64,000 nucleotides of DNA from Methanosarcinales archaeon (GCA_905339155.1 CAJPFJ010000036.1:1-64000), one strand, 5' to 3'. Positions 1 through 10,989 are shown, counted from the stretch's first letter. Notes: generated by a model not told the origin, from the letters alone. A program made the numbers and translations.

Positions 1-1
1 A

Positions 2-193
2 GATACTCCCTCAGATACTCCCACAGATACACCCACAGATACACCCACAGATACACCCACAGATACACCCACAGATACACCCACAGATACACCCACAGAT
101 ACACCCACAGATACACCCACAGATACACCCACAGATACACCTACAGATACACCTACAGATACACCCACAGATACGCCGACTGATACGCCTACA
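2..193 (+). repeat. 12-bp tandem repeat encoding DTPT units
   Basis: Sixteen in-frame 12-bp units of the type gatacacccaca run without a break and encode Asp-Thr-Pro-Thr. Differences between units are nearly all third-base changes, one unit reading DTPS. The array starts at the window edge, so its full length is unknown. Confidence 0.95.
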
Positions 194-1054
194 CCTACAC
201 CCACACCTACACCTACACCCACACCCACACCCACACCTACACCTACACCCACACCTACAAACACAACACCTGCAAACACAACATCTGCAAACACAACAGC
301 TACTCCACCTTCAAGTGGAAATTCCGGTAGTGGCAGTAGTGGCAGTAGTGGCGGCGGTGGAGGAAGTGGAACTTCGGGCGAAGAGTATTCCAATATCGAG
401 ATAATAGAAAAATACAATTTATTTATTTATTATAACAAAATTACAAAATATAAATTCAATAACAATAACAACCCTATAATGTTTGTGAATATAACAGGCA
501 ATATAAACGCCGGAGAGATTAACGCACTGGTCGAGGTCTTGAAAAACACTTCTTCTCTTGTAAATACCCCATCGCCCGGATTTGTCTATAAGAATGTGAA
601 TATCTGGGTCGGGACTTCAGGTTTTTCAAGTTCGAAGAACATAAAGCAGGCGATCATCCAATTCAGGATCAAGAACTTGTGGCTTGAAAACAATAGTATT
701 GAAGCAAGTGATGTCAAGCTTGTCAGGTGGGATGGCAACAAATGGAGAACACTGGATACCACAGAAAAGGCAAAAGACGGTTCGCACACTTTCTTTGAAG
801 CAAATACTGATGGATTTTCAGCTTTTGCAATTACCGGGTTAGAAAAGAAAGCACCCATACCTGAAAAAGAATTGATATTAAACGCTGCTGATACAAATTC
901 AACAATACAGCCAACGACACAACCAATAATGCAGCCAAAAAAACCGTCCGAAGGAAAAATATTTGGTTTTCTTATTAACTGGGTTTTAATAATCGGTGTG
1001 TTCTTTGTGATTGGGGTAGTTATTGAAATATATATTAAGATGAAAAATAAATGA
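2..1054 (+). CDS. PGF-pre-PGF domain surface protein, 5' end outside window
   Basis: The reading frame is open from base 2, so the ATG at 479 is internal and the gene starts before the window. The visible protein has a DTPT repeat stalk, a PT repeat, a Ser/Gly-rich linker, then a domain of about 150 residues ending in the pattern DGFSAFAITG, which is characteristic of the archaeal PGF-pre-PGF domain. A single membrane helix (about 20 residues) and a short basic tail (KMKNK) end the protein. This is the layout of an envelope protein held in the membrane by its C-terminus, with the rest outside and the PT-rich part as a probable glycosylated stalk. I see no archaeosortase PGF signal itself at the C-terminus. 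Family assignment is by pattern recognition; the upstream domains are unknown. Confidence 0.8.
   Translation, partial: DTPSDTPTDTPTDTPTDTPTDTPTDTPTDTPTDTPTDTPTDTPTDTPTDTPTDTPTDTPTDTPTPTPTPTPTPTPTPTPTPTPTPTNTTPANTTSANTTATPPSSGNSGSGSSGSSGGGGGSGTSGEEYSNIEIIEKYNLFIYYNKITKYKFNNNNNPIMFVNITGNINAGEINALVEVLKNTSSLVNTPSPGFVYKNVNIWVGTSGFSSSKNIKQAIIQFRIKNLWLENNSIEASDVKLVRWDGNKWRTLDTTEKAKDGSHTFFEANTDGFSAFAITGLEKKAPIPEKELILNAADTNSTIQPTTQPIMQPKKPSEGKIFGFLINWVLIIGVFFVIGVVIEIYIKMKNK
194..259 (+). repeat. 6-bp tandem repeat encoding Pro-Thr
   Basis: Eleven in-frame units of cctaca/cccaca follow the 12-bp array and encode a Pro-Thr dipeptide repeat. It looks like a shortened derivative of the DTPT unit and continues the extended stalk. 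Confidence 0.95.
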
Positions 1055-1106
1055 TGTTCTTTTCATAACGAAAAGATATTTCAGGTCTTAAGATAAGCTG
1101 GATATC

Positions 1107-2243
1107 ATGAGCCCCCCCCTTGTATCAATTATTATCCCATGCATGAACGAGGAAAAGACTATTGGGGTATGCATAAAGAAAGCAATGTTAACATTGGGGA
1201 AAGAAAATTGGGATGGGGAAATAATTATTTCTGATAATTCCACCGATAACTCCAGGGATATCGCCAGGAAGCTTGGAGCAAAGATTGTATCCCCGCACAA
1301 TAAAGGATATGGGAATGCTTTCCTTGAAGGATTCTGGCATGCAAAAGGAAAATACATATTGCTGGCAGATGCCGATGATACTTATGATCTTACGGAAATG
1401 CCAAAATTCCTGCAACCTTTGATGGCTAATGATGCGGATTTTGTTACAGGCACAAGGATAAAAGGTCATATCAAAAAAGGTTCTATGCCATGGCTTCACA
1501 GGTACATTGGTAATCCAATATTAACAGGCATTCTCAATGAACTTTTCAAGACAAATCTCAGCGATTCCCACTGCGGTATGAGGTCAATTACAAGAGAAGC
1601 ATATGATAGGCTTGATCTTAAAAGTGAAGGGATGGAATTTGCAAGTGAAATGATAATAGAAGCCGCCAGGAAAAAGTTACGAATAACCGAGGTTCCTATT
1701 ACATATTATCCGAGGCTGACACCCTCCAAGCTCCACTCATGGGGAGACGGATGGCGCCATTTAAGGTTCATGATGCTTTACAATCCTACACCATTTTTTT
1801 CGATTCCCGGTTTCTTGGTAGTGGTCCTTGGAATATTTATGACCCTGACCTTATCAATTCGCGGGAACGTTCAAACAACAAGCTTGCATTCATTTATACT
1901 TGGTTCGATGCTGCTGCTCATTGGCGCCCAGATGATAGCTACCGGCGGATATATGAAAGTTTATGGGATTGTTCATAACAGGATCGATAAAACAGGATTG
2001 ACATCTAAGATACTGGATTATCATTCACTGGAATTGGGATTGGTCTTTGGATTTGTATTATTTTTTGCAGGCCTTGTCCTGGGCTCAAGTGTGATCTTGA
2101 AATGGATAGGATCGGGATATGGTTCACTTTCCGAGGTGGGAACAGCTGTGACCTCAATGACAATGGCGGCGCTTGGGATACAGATAATATTTTCGGCGCT
2201 GATTATCAGCATATTTTTGTTAGAAGAGAAAGATATCCAATGA
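1107..2243 (+). CDS. Membrane glycosyltransferase family 2 (dolichol-phosphate sugar synthase-like)
   Basis: This 378-residue protein has an N-terminal GT-A domain of the dolichol-phosphate mannose/glucose synthase kind. It begins PLVSIIIPCMNEEKTIG and carries the metal and nucleotide-sugar binding DXD-type motif in LLADADDTYD near residue 90. The C-terminal third has several hydrophobic segments, around residues 225-250, 260-290 and 310-370, anchoring the enzyme in the membrane. Such enzymes transfer a sugar from a nucleotide donor to a lipid carrier on the cytoplasmic face. It is the first of a run of genes with ATGA overlaps, so it is probably co-transcribed with the GT4 genes that follow. 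The actual sugar cannot be read from sequence. Confidence 0.85.
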   Translation: MSPPLVSIIIPCMNEEKTIGVCIKKAMLTLGKENWDGEIIISDNSTDNSRDIARKLGAKIVSPHNKGYGNAFLEGFWHAKGKYILLADADDTYDLTEMPKFLQPLMANDADFVTGTRIKGHIKKGSMPWLHRYIGNPILTGILNELFKTNLSDSHCGMRSITREAYDRLDLKSEGMEFASEMIIEAARKKLRITEVPITYYPRLTPSKLHSWGDGWRHLRFMMLYNPTPFFSIPGFLVVVLGIFMTLTLSIRGNVQTTSLHSFILGSMLLLIGAQMIATGGYMKVYGIVHNRIDKTGLTSKILDYHSLELGLVFGFVLFFAGLVLGSSVILKWIGSGYGSLSEVGTAVTSMTMAALGIQIIFSALIISIFLLEEKDIQ

Positions 2244-3370
2244 AAATTGCTTTTGTATATGATGCCATTTATCCATGGGTCAAGGGTGGCGCTGAAAAAA
2301 GGATATATGAGCTTGGGAAAAGGCTGGTGGCTAAGGGGAATGAGGTGCATATTTTTGGGGTCAAATGGTGGGATGGCGCAGATATTATTCAGAATGAAGG
2401 AATGGTGCTGCATGGAGTATGTGGGAAAATGGAACTATATATTAATGGCAGACGTTCTATAAAAGAAGCAATAATTTTTTCGATAATGCTTTTTCCACAT
2501 CTTATTAAAGAGAAATTCGATGTGATCGATGTGAGTGTTTTTCCTTATTTCTCATGTTTTTCTGTGAAGATAGTATCGATGTCTAAAAGGATTCCAATGA
2601 TAACTACCTGGCATGAAATATGGGAAGACTATTGGTATGAATATCTGGGAAACTTCGGTTTTGTCGGTAAATTCATTGAACGGCTTGTTTCCAGAATGTC
2701 AAACCATTCAATTGCAGTATCTGATCATACGAAAAAAGGTCTTGAATCGTTAGGCATCGATCACCATAATATCCATGTTGTGACAAATGGAATAGATATA
2801 ATAAAGATCAATCAAATAAAATCATCTATTTATACATGTGATATAATATTTATTGGCAGGTTTATCAAGGAGAAAAATTTGGACATATTAATTGAGTCTG
2901 TTGATCATATTAAAAAAGATGTACCGGATATAGAATGCCATATTATTGGTGGAGGACCTGAAGAAAAAAAACTTAAAGGCATGGTCTTTGATTTAGGACT
3001 TCAAAGTAATATAAAGTTTTTCGGTTTTCTTGACCAGGATGATGTAATCGCAAAGCTAAAATCATCAAAAGTGTTAGTTCTTCCTTCTTCCCGGGAAGGT
3101 TTTGGAATTGTTGTTATTGAGGCTTTTGCGTGTTGTGTACCTGTTATTACTGTAAGAAGCCCTGGAAATGCTGCACAGGAATTGGTTAACGAAGATACAG
3201 GTTTTGTCGTGAATCCCAATGCAAGAGAAATTGGTGATTCGATATATACAATTGTTACAGATGATAAATTCCGCAAAAAAATTTCAGAAAATGCATTCCT
3301 AAAATCGAAAGAGTATGATTGGGATAAAAAAACCATACAGCTTTTGAATATATATAACGGATTAATATGA
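2240..3370 (+). CDS. Glycosyltransferase family 4
   Basis: The protein starts MKIAFVYDAIYPWVKGGAEK, the usual GT4 N-terminus with the GGxE acceptor-domain loop, and is about 376 residues long. The C-terminal Rossmann domain has FIGRFIKEKN and the retaining GT4 catalytic segment SSREGFGIVVIEAFA (the E-x7-E motif). I place the start at 2240, where ATGA overlaps the stop of the upstream gene; a longer open frame back to 2102 has no family similarity. The tight overlap indicates translational coupling within the polysaccharide operon. Donor and acceptor sugars are unknown. Confidence 0.9.
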   Translation: MKIAFVYDAIYPWVKGGAEKRIYELGKRLVAKGNEVHIFGVKWWDGADIIQNEGMVLHGVCGKMELYINGRRSIKEAIIFSIMLFPHLIKEKFDVIDVSVFPYFSCFSVKIVSMSKRIPMITTWHEIWEDYWYEYLGNFGFVGKFIERLVSRMSNHSIAVSDHTKKGLESLGIDHHNIHVVTNGIDIIKINQIKSSIYTCDIIFIGRFIKEKNLDILIESVDHIKKDVPDIECHIIGGGPEEKKLKGMVFDLGLQSNIKFFGFLDQDDVIAKLKSSKVLVLPSSREGFGIVVIEAFACCVPVITVRSPGNAAQELVNEDTGFVVNPNAREIGDSIYTIVTDDKFRKKISENAFLKSKEYDWDKKTIQLLNIYNGLI

Positions 3371-4449
3371 GAATTGCAATATTTCATGATTACATCCAAA
3401 CTATAGGCGGAGCTGAAAAAATCGTGCTAACACTTGCCAGGGAACTGGGAGCAGATGTCATAACTACAGACTTTGATATTAACGCGGTTAAAAGGCTGGG
3501 ATTTGAAGATGTGAAAATCATAAGCCTTGGCAATACTATTAAAATTCCACCCCTTAAACAAATATCAGCATGTTTGAAGTTTGTTCTTTGCGATTTTTCA
3601 TCAAAATATGATTTTTACATATTTTCTAATAACTGGGCACATTTTGCAGCACGGAAGCATAAACCTAACTTATTATACTGCCAGTCAACGCCAGTGAGGG
3701 TTTTTTATGACCTATATGATATTTATTTACGGCAGCAACCTTTTTATGCATCTGTATTTTTTAAAGTCTGGGTAGCGTTGCATAGAAAGTTTTATGAATA
3801 TTTTATGGATCACGTTTGTGTTATAATAGCTAATTCCATAAGCGTGCAAAAGAAGGTAAAAAAATATTTGAATAGATCTTCAAAAGTCATTTATCCACCT
3901 GTCAGTATACATAATTTTAGACTTGAAATATATGGGGATTTCTGGCTATCTGTGAACAGGTTATATCCCGAAAAACGCATCGAATTACAGATCGAAGCGT
4001 TCAGGAAACTTCCAAATGAAAGTCTATTGATAGTGGGTGGGTTTGCTGACGCTGATAATTCTTCTACTTATGCAAAAAATCTAAAAATAAACCTTCCTGA
4101 AAACGTAAAATTGCTGGGATCTGTTAGTGAAGAAGAATTGATCCAGCTATACGCGCGATGCAAAGCTTTCATAATTACATCTATTGATGAGCCTTTTGGC
4201 ATGGCGCCTGTAGAAGCCATGGCTTCAGGAAAGGCAGTCGTGGGAATGAGGGAGGGAGGATGTTTGGAGACTGTTCTGGATGGTTCGACGGGGTTGCTTG
4301 TTAAGCCTGATGTGGATGAGATAGTGAATGCTATTAAGATAATTTCTGAAGAACCAACCAGGTTCAGGGAAAATTGCATAGATCAGTCACAGAAGTTTGG
4401 TGCTGATATTTTTATTAAGAATATGAAAAAAGTAATTGGATTTATATAA
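3367..4449 (+). CDS. Glycosyltransferase family 4
   Basis: A 360-residue GT4 enzyme starting MRIAIFHDYIQTIGGAEKIV, with VNRLYPEKRIELQIEAF opening the donor domain and the E-x7-E catalytic segment DEPFGMAPVEAMASGK. It overlaps the preceding gene by ATGA and is clearly paralogous to the next gene along its whole length (shared VITTDF/VITTDL, GFEDVKIIS and SVNRLYPEKRIELQ). The pair probably arose by tandem duplication and adds two linked sugars, perhaps mannose or a 6-deoxyhexose; that last point is inference. A cytoplasmic, membrane-associated enzyme is expected. Confidence 0.9.
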   Translation: MRIAIFHDYIQTIGGAEKIVLTLARELGADVITTDFDINAVKRLGFEDVKIISLGNTIKIPPLKQISACLKFVLCDFSSKYDFYIFSNNWAHFAARKHKPNLLYCQSTPVRVFYDLYDIYLRQQPFYASVFFKVWVALHRKFYEYFMDHVCVIIANSISVQKKVKKYLNRSSKVIYPPVSIHNFRLEIYGDFWLSVNRLYPEKRIELQIEAFRKLPNESLLIVGGFADADNSSTYAKNLKINLPENVKLLGSVSEEELIQLYARCKAFIITSIDEPFGMAPVEAMASGKAVVGMREGGCLETVLDGSTGLLVKPDVDEIVNAIKIISEEPTRFRENCIDQSQKFGADIFIKNMKKVIGFI

Positions 4450-4453
4450 TAAT

Positions 4454-5578
4454 ATGAAGATAGCAATATTCTATGATTGGATAAATATTATCGGAGGAGG
4501 AGAAAAGTTAATTTTAACCATGGCACGAGGACTGGGTGCTGACGTTATAACTACTGATCTGAATATGGAAGTGGTTCGGAAATTAGGATTTGAAGACGTT
4601 AAAATTATCAGCATTGGGAAAACAATCAAATTGCCGATCCTGAAGCAAATTTCTTTATCGATGCGGTTTGCTTTATGTGATTTCTCCAGGGACTATGATT
4701 TTTTTATTTTTTCGAATAATTTTTCACATTTCGCTGCAAAAAAGCATAAGCCAAATCTCTGGTATTGTTTTTCTCCTCCCAGAGTTTTTTATGATCTATA
4801 TGACATGTTCTCACAAAAAGAACCTTTCATCAGGCGACAATTTTTTAAAATCTGGATTACAATACACGAATCGATAAGCTACAAATTTGTAAACCATGTT
4901 GAATATTTTGCAGCCATCTCAAAAAACATCCAGAAAAGAATTAAAAAGTATTATAGGAAGGATTCAATAGTAGTATATCCTGTAATTGATATTTCAAAAT
5001 ATAGATTTAAAAAATGTGGAGATTTCTGGCTTTCCGTTAATCGTTTATATCCTGAAAAACGTATAGAATTACAGGTCAATGCCTTCAGGAATATTCCAGA
5101 TGAAAAATTAGTAATTGTTGGAGAGTTTACAAAAGGTGATTACTCTGAAACATATATTTCCAAAATCCTCCAAGATCTTCCTGACAATGTGAAATTGATC
5201 GGCACTGTTCCTGAAAGTGAACTGATCGAATTATATGCCACATGTAAGGGACATATAACAACAGCGCTGGATGAAGATTTTGGATTGACCCCGATTGAGG
5301 CGATGGCTTCCGGGAAGCCTACAGTTGCAGTTAAAGAGGGTGGTTATTTGGAAACCATCGAGGATGGTGTAACCGGGATGCTTGTTGATGCTAATGAAAT
5401 GGCTGTAATAAATGGGGTAAAACTGGTTTCTAAGGATCCAGGGAAATATAGGATCAATTGTGAAAACAGGGCTAAGGATTTTGATATACCTGCATTTATT
5501 AAGAAGATAGAGGATATTATAGATTCAATTCAAACCAAGAAAAGTAATTTGAAAGTTGGGAAAGAGATTCAAATATGA
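4454..5578 (+). CDS. Glycosyltransferase family 4, tandem paralogue of the preceding gene
   Basis: The protein begins MKIAIFYDWINIIGGGEKLI and is 374 residues long. It has the same domain order as its neighbour and the catalytic segment DEDFGLTPIEAMASGK. The in-frame ATG at 4436 lies inside the previous gene and adds six residues not found in the paralogue; I choose 4454, five bases after the upstream stop. The end overlaps the ABC permease gene by ATGA. Sequence divergence between the two paralogues is large enough that they probably act at different steps of the same glycan. Confidence 0.88.
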   Translation: MKIAIFYDWINIIGGGEKLILTMARGLGADVITTDLNMEVVRKLGFEDVKIISIGKTIKLPILKQISLSMRFALCDFSRDYDFFIFSNNFSHFAAKKHKPNLWYCFSPPRVFYDLYDMFSQKEPFIRRQFFKIWITIHESISYKFVNHVEYFAAISKNIQKRIKKYYRKDSIVVYPVIDISKYRFKKCGDFWLSVNRLYPEKRIELQVNAFRNIPDEKLVIVGEFTKGDYSETYISKILQDLPDNVKLIGTVPESELIELYATCKGHITTALDEDFGLTPIEAMASGKPTVAVKEGGYLETIEDGVTGMLVDANEMAVINGVKLVSKDPGKYRINCENRAKDFDIPAFIKKIEDIIDSIQTKKSNLKVGKEIQI

Positions 5579-6339
5579 AACATCTATGGAATTACAGGCA
5601 TCTGACACTCAAGCTTGCAATAAGTGAATTCAAACTCAGGTACAAAAATTCGGTACTCGGATTTTTATGGTCTCTTATGGAACCGCTGTTGATGTTGACG
5701 GTATTGTATGTGATCTTCACCAATCTTATGCGTGTCAACGTGGAACATTACCAGCTTTTCCTGCTTATGGGTATCATATCATGGAATATGCTGAGCAGGG
5801 GAACCACGATGAGTTTGAATTGCATACTTGGCAGGGCAAGTCTTGTCCAGAAAATTTATTTCCCAAGGGAGGTGCTTGTGATAAGCTCATGCATTACAGC
5901 TTTTTTGATGACTTTATTAGAACTTGTTGTTTTCGGGGCGTTTATGCTGGCTTTTAATGTTATCCCAGGAATTACTATTATCTATGGGCCCATTGTCCTG
6001 TTCATAGAATTCCTGCTTATCCTGGGGATATCATTCGGATTGGCGGCACTTAATGTTTATTACCGCGATGTGCAATATATCTGGGCTGTATTAATGCAGG
6101 CTGGCTTTTTTGCATCTCCCATAATTTACCCTATGTCTATAATACCTGAAGAATATGTCTGGATCATCAGACTCAATCCGATGACACGCATCATCGATAT
6201 GCTTAGACAATCGGTCATTTATTATACGGCCCCTACAATTCTTGATTGGATATTCATTACAGCAGCAGCTCTTTCTTTAATAGTTGTGGGATACATTATA
6301 TTCCTGAGGCTTGAGCCAGGATTTGCAGAAGAGATGTGA
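5575..6339 (+). CDS. wzm: ABC-2 type polysaccharide export permease
   Basis: This 254-residue protein has six predicted membrane helices and the opening pattern LAISEFKLRYKNSVLGFLWS, which is typical of O-antigen and teichoic-acid exporter permeases (Wzm/TagG family). It ends FLRLEPGFAEEM, again typical of the family. Its ATPase partner is separated from it by about 3.4 kb (9733-10989), with sugar-nucleotide genes and toxin-antitoxin genes between. The role is export of a finished lipid-linked polysaccharide across the cytoplasmic membrane. The separation of permease and ATPase suggests rearrangement of the locus. Confidence 0.9.
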   Translation: MKHLWNYRHLTLKLAISEFKLRYKNSVLGFLWSLMEPLLMLTVLYVIFTNLMRVNVEHYQLFLLMGIISWNMLSRGTTMSLNCILGRASLVQKIYFPREVLVISSCITAFLMTLLELVVFGAFMLAFNVIPGITIIYGPIVLFIEFLLILGISFGLAALNVYYRDVQYIWAVLMQAGFFASPIIYPMSIIPEEYVWIIRLNPMTRIIDMLRQSVIYYTAPTILDWIFITAAALSLIVVGYIIFLRLEPGFAEEM

Positions 6340-6451
6340 TACTGCTCCAAAAGTGGCGCTGGAATATACAATGGGACATATTTCATATGAAGATTGGGAA
6401 TAATGAAATAAAAAGTTATATAACACGGCATTACTTTTATTATTGTATTAA

Positions 6452-8327
<1,876 letters not shown>

Positions 8328-8346
8328 TTTATAAAGAATCATTTTC

Positions 8347-8766
8347 TCACCTGGAAAGTTTCAAAGCTGTTTTTATATCAATTATCTTAATCTTATTTTT
8401 GATAGATTCGAAATGGCGAATATCGCGTGTCAGAACATGCTTCACACCTTCGACAATTCCGGTTGCAGCTATGATTGAATCAACCGTGGGGATTTCATAT
8501 CTTAATCGTAATTCACCTGCTATTTCTGAAATTCTTTGATCCGCATCTACAAGAATTATCGCTGAGGATTTTAATTCTCGTATAGTTGTTTGCATTCGAT
8601 CTATATCTTTCATACCCAGATTTTTGATCAATTCCACAAGGGAAATAACCGAAGATATACCTTTTATTTTTCCATCGTCTATGGCTTGTGCAAAGTCAGT
8701 ATAGGGTGTATCCTCGCTGCTGAAAATTTCCTCTATATACATAGTATCTATCAGGATCTTATTCAT
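8347..8766 (-). CDS. vapC: PIN-domain toxin (VapC family)
   Basis: This 139-residue protein has the PIN fold acidic pattern: Asp in ILIDTMYIEE, Glu in SLVELIKN, Asp in IPTVDSIIAATG and Asp in VLTRDIRHF. PIN toxins are Mg-dependent RNases that cut tRNA or rRNA when not bound by their antitoxin. I start at the ATG at 8766, which overlaps the antitoxin stop by 8 bp (ATGAATAA); the frame extends to 8790 but only by charged residues inside the antitoxin gene. It sits on the opposite strand from the polysaccharide genes and is likely acquired. Confidence 0.88.
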   Translation of the reverse strand: MNKILIDTMYIEEIFSSEDTPYTDFAQAIDDGKIKGISSVISLVELIKNLGMKDIDRMQTTIRELKSSAIILVDADQRISEIAGELRLRYEIPTVDSIIAATGIVEGVKHVLTRDIRHFESIKNKIKIIDIKTALKLSR

Positions 8767-8989
8767 CTTCTTCTCTCTCTCTATCTTCAAGTATTTCTTT
8801 TGTTATGGTTTTGATATCAAGTTCTGGCCACGTGCCGCATAGAGATCTGAGTTTAACCTTAGGCCTTATTTTGATGGTGCCCTTATCTTCCTCTATAAAC
8901 AGCGTTTCACCATATTGCAGATTTAATTTTCTCCTGATATTTACAGGTATGACTACCAGTCCCTTTCTGCTCATTCTTATTTGTTGCAT
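8759..8989 (-). CDS. vapB: AbrB/SpoVT-type antitoxin (VapB family)
   Basis: A 76-residue protein with an N-terminal swapped-hairpin AbrB domain, seen in the pattern RKGLVVIPVNIRRKLNLQYG, followed by an acidic C-terminal tail that would wrap the toxin. It is expected to neutralise the PIN toxin encoded immediately downstream and to repress its own promoter. Met6 is an alternative start that fits the family better. The two genes overlap by 8 bp. Confidence 0.88.
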   Translation of the reverse strand: MQQIRMSRKGLVVIPVNIRRKLNLQYGETLFIEEDKGTIKIRPKVKLRSLCGTWPELDIKTITKEILEDREREEDE

Positions 8990-9113
8990 TCTTTCACTTC
9001 GAATATCTAACTATGTTAAACTATGTTAAACTTAGTAGGATATTAATGTTTTTGTTAGAACCATAGAATATTGAAATATTGTATTGAAGGAATACATAAA
9101 ATCAATATGTCAT

Positions 9114-9273
9114 ATTCATTGCGCATATTTTGCGACCCAGGAGCGGTTCGGTTAAGATCACTGGAAAAATAACTTCGTTCCTTGAGCTGGGGTGGGATTC
9201 CGACCTGACGGCGCGGGAAAATATATTTATACGGCGCTTATGGGTTTATCTGAAATGGAGATTAAAAGCAAAC
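9114..9273 (+). pseudogene. Remnant of a second wzt ATPase gene
   Basis: This stretch is an eroded copy of bases about 9950-10120 inside the intact wzt. Shared words include cttgagctgg, gacctgacggcgcgggaaaa and atgggtttatctgaaa. Small deletions relative to the intact copy break the frame several times, so no protein can be made. It lies between the VapBC pair and the hicB gene. The simplest reading is that an older or duplicated wzt was cut up by insertions, leaving this fragment. Confidence 0.88.
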
Positions 9274-9363
9274 GTTAATAAGTTATGATAACAAAAGAAT
9301 TATCTACAATAGAACCATAAAAGCTATATTAAGTCACTTATAATTACATTTTAGCGGTTAATC

Positions 9364-9651
9364 ATGATCCCTGAATATATAAATGCGGCGTTGGAAAAAG
9401 TGAAATACGAAATAATAAAAGATGAAGAACCATATTATGGAGAAGTCCCAGGGTTGAAAGGTGTATGGGCAAGTGGTAAAACCCTCGAAGAATGCCGGAG
9501 GAACCTCGCTGAGACGATAGAAGAATGGATTATTATTAGATTGAAAAAAGGTCTGTCCATCCCTCAGATAGGAAATATAAACTTCAAAGAACCAACGGTG
9601 ATGAAATCTTTTGACAAAATTGATGCCAATATCATGGAAACAGCTTGTTAA
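9364..9651 (+). CDS. hicB: HicB family antitoxin
   Basis: A 95-residue protein with the HicB partial RNase H fold pattern: an N-terminal strand pair, then EEPYYGEVPGLKGVWASG followed by EECRRNLAETIEEWI. HicB normally blocks the mRNA interferase HicA. Here the partner overlaps in another frame directly downstream but is truncated, so this antitoxin is now an orphan. The usual order is hicA-hicB, but hicB-hicA order is also common. Confidence 0.85.
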   Translation: MIPEYINAALEKVKYEIIKDEEPYYGEVPGLKGVWASGKTLEECRRNLAETIEEWIIIRLKKGLSIPQIGNINFKEPTVMKSFDKIDANIMETAC

Positions 9652-9733
9652 GAGATTAAAGGATTTCGGTTTCGAAGGGCCATTTTCTGGCGGAAAACAT
9701 CCATGCATCTCTCAATTTGCACAGGTAATGTAA
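9623..9733 (+). pseudogene. Truncated HicA toxin gene
   Basis: An ATG at 9623 inside the end of hicB opens a frame reading MPISWKQLVKRLKDFGFEG followed by PFSGGKHP, the N-terminal half of a HicA double-stranded RNA-binding fold with the Gly-Gly-Lys-His segment that carries the catalytic histidine. After this the similarity stops and the frame ends at 9733 after 36 residues; HicA proteins are normally about 60-80 residues. The break coincides with the beginning of wzt, so the toxin was lost when the wzt region was joined here. Confidence 0.75.
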
Positions 9734-10989
9734 TGCCAAAAGACGCTATAGTAGTCTCAAATCTTGGCAAGAACTTCAAGATCCCGCATGAACGAAAGAC
9801 AACTCTTTTTGAGCATATTGCAGGCATGTTCGATGGAAAAAAGGGATATGAAGAGTTCGCAGCCCTTAAGAATATCAACTTCACTGTAAAGAAAGGTGAA
9901 GCAATAGGCATTATCGGGGAGAACGGCAGCGGGAAAAGCACACTTCTTAAGATCATTGCACACATCTTGCGGCCCAGCAGCGGTTCTGTTAAGATCACCG
10001 GGAAAATTACTTCTTTCCTTGAGCTGGGCGTGGGATTCCAGCCCGACCTGACGGCGCGGGAAAATATTTATTTATACGGCGCTGTGATGGGTTTATCTGA
10101 AAAGGAGATCAAAAGCAAACTCGAAGAGATACTTGAGTTCTCAGGACTTAAGCGATTTGAGGATACAAAACTTAAGAATTTGTCTTCGGGCATGCAGGTG
10201 AGGCTTGCTTTTGCGACTGCTATCCAGACCGATCCAGAGATATTGTTGATGGATGAAGTGCTGGCTGTTGGGGATATGGAATTCCAGCAGAAGTGCCTGG
10301 ATGTGTTCAGTCAATATATCAGGGAAAAGAAAACGATTCTTTTTGTCTCTCATGATACTAGCTCTATAAGGCGTTTTTGCAGCAAATCATTGTTATTGCG
10401 CCACGGAGAACTGGTGTCATTTGGAGATACTAATGAGATTATTGATAAATATGTGTACGGTATTGACGCTCATGAAAATAAGAAAACTGAGGAAAAACCA
10501 GTTGAACCTGAAGTAATCGAAAAACGAAAACTTGAGCCATGGGAAGAAGACCTTGCGAGCCTTACCGAGAAGATTGCGGAAATACGAGGTGTGAAATTCA
10601 TCGATAAATATGGTAGGGCTGGTGATACATTTAAATCTGGAGACTCTCTAACTGTTGAGATAACCTATTATTCCTTGAAAGAACTAAAAGAACCTCTTGT
10701 AGGAATAGCATTTTTTGACGACAGAAGTAATCATTGCTATGGAACGAGCAATTATACCAGACCATATACTATTAAGAATAAAATTGGAGAGGTCAGGATA
10801 TCTTTGCACATAAAGCAAATCCCATTCTTGAATGGACGATATTTTATGCAGGTTGCTCTAGCAGAAAAAGTTCCTGGTAAAATATACGACTATTTGGACT
10901 TTCACGATAAAACATACTCTTTTAAGGTTATCAATACATCGGAAGATATAGGTACTTATTATGTCAATTATGAATGGAAAGAAAATTGA
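9733..10989 (+). CDS. wzt: ABC transporter ATP-binding protein with C-terminal sugar-binding domain (Wzt type)
   Basis: This 418-residue protein has the nucleotide-binding domain with Walker A (GENGSGKSTLLK), signature (LSSGMQVRLAFA), Walker B (ILLMDEVLAVGD) and H-loop (FVSHD), then a linker and a C-terminal beta-sandwich of about 140 residues like the Wzt_C domain that recognises the completed O-polysaccharide. It energises export with the Wzm-like permease at 5575-6339. I choose the ATG at 9733 (MPKDAIVVSNLGKNF), overlapping the stop of the broken hicA; an ATG 30 bases upstream only adds hicA-region codons. The C-terminal domain should be specific for the local glycan. Confidence 0.92.
   Translation: MPKDAIVVSNLGKNFKIPHERKTTLFEHIAGMFDGKKGYEEFAALKNINFTVKKGEAIGIIGENGSGKSTLLKIIAHILRPSSGSVKITGKITSFLELGVGFQPDLTARENIYLYGAVMGLSEKEIKSKLEEILEFSGLKRFEDTKLKNLSSGMQVRLAFATAIQTDPEILLMDEVLAVGDMEFQQKCLDVFSQYIREKKTILFVSHDTSSIRRFCSKSLLLRHGELVSFGDTNEIIDKYVYGIDAHENKKTEEKPVEPEVIEKRKLEPWEEDLASLTEKIAEIRGVKFIDKYGRAGDTFKSGDSLTVEITYYSLKELKEPLVGIAFFDDRSNHCYGTSNYTRPYTIKNKIGEVRISLHIKQIPFLNGRYFMQVALAEKVPGKIYDYLDFHDKTYSFKVINTSEDIGTYYVNYEWKEN

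Noticed and set aside
2-193. Possible CRISPR-like regular repeat
   Set aside because: The repeat has no spacers; it is a perfect in-frame 12-bp tandem array coding for DTPT.
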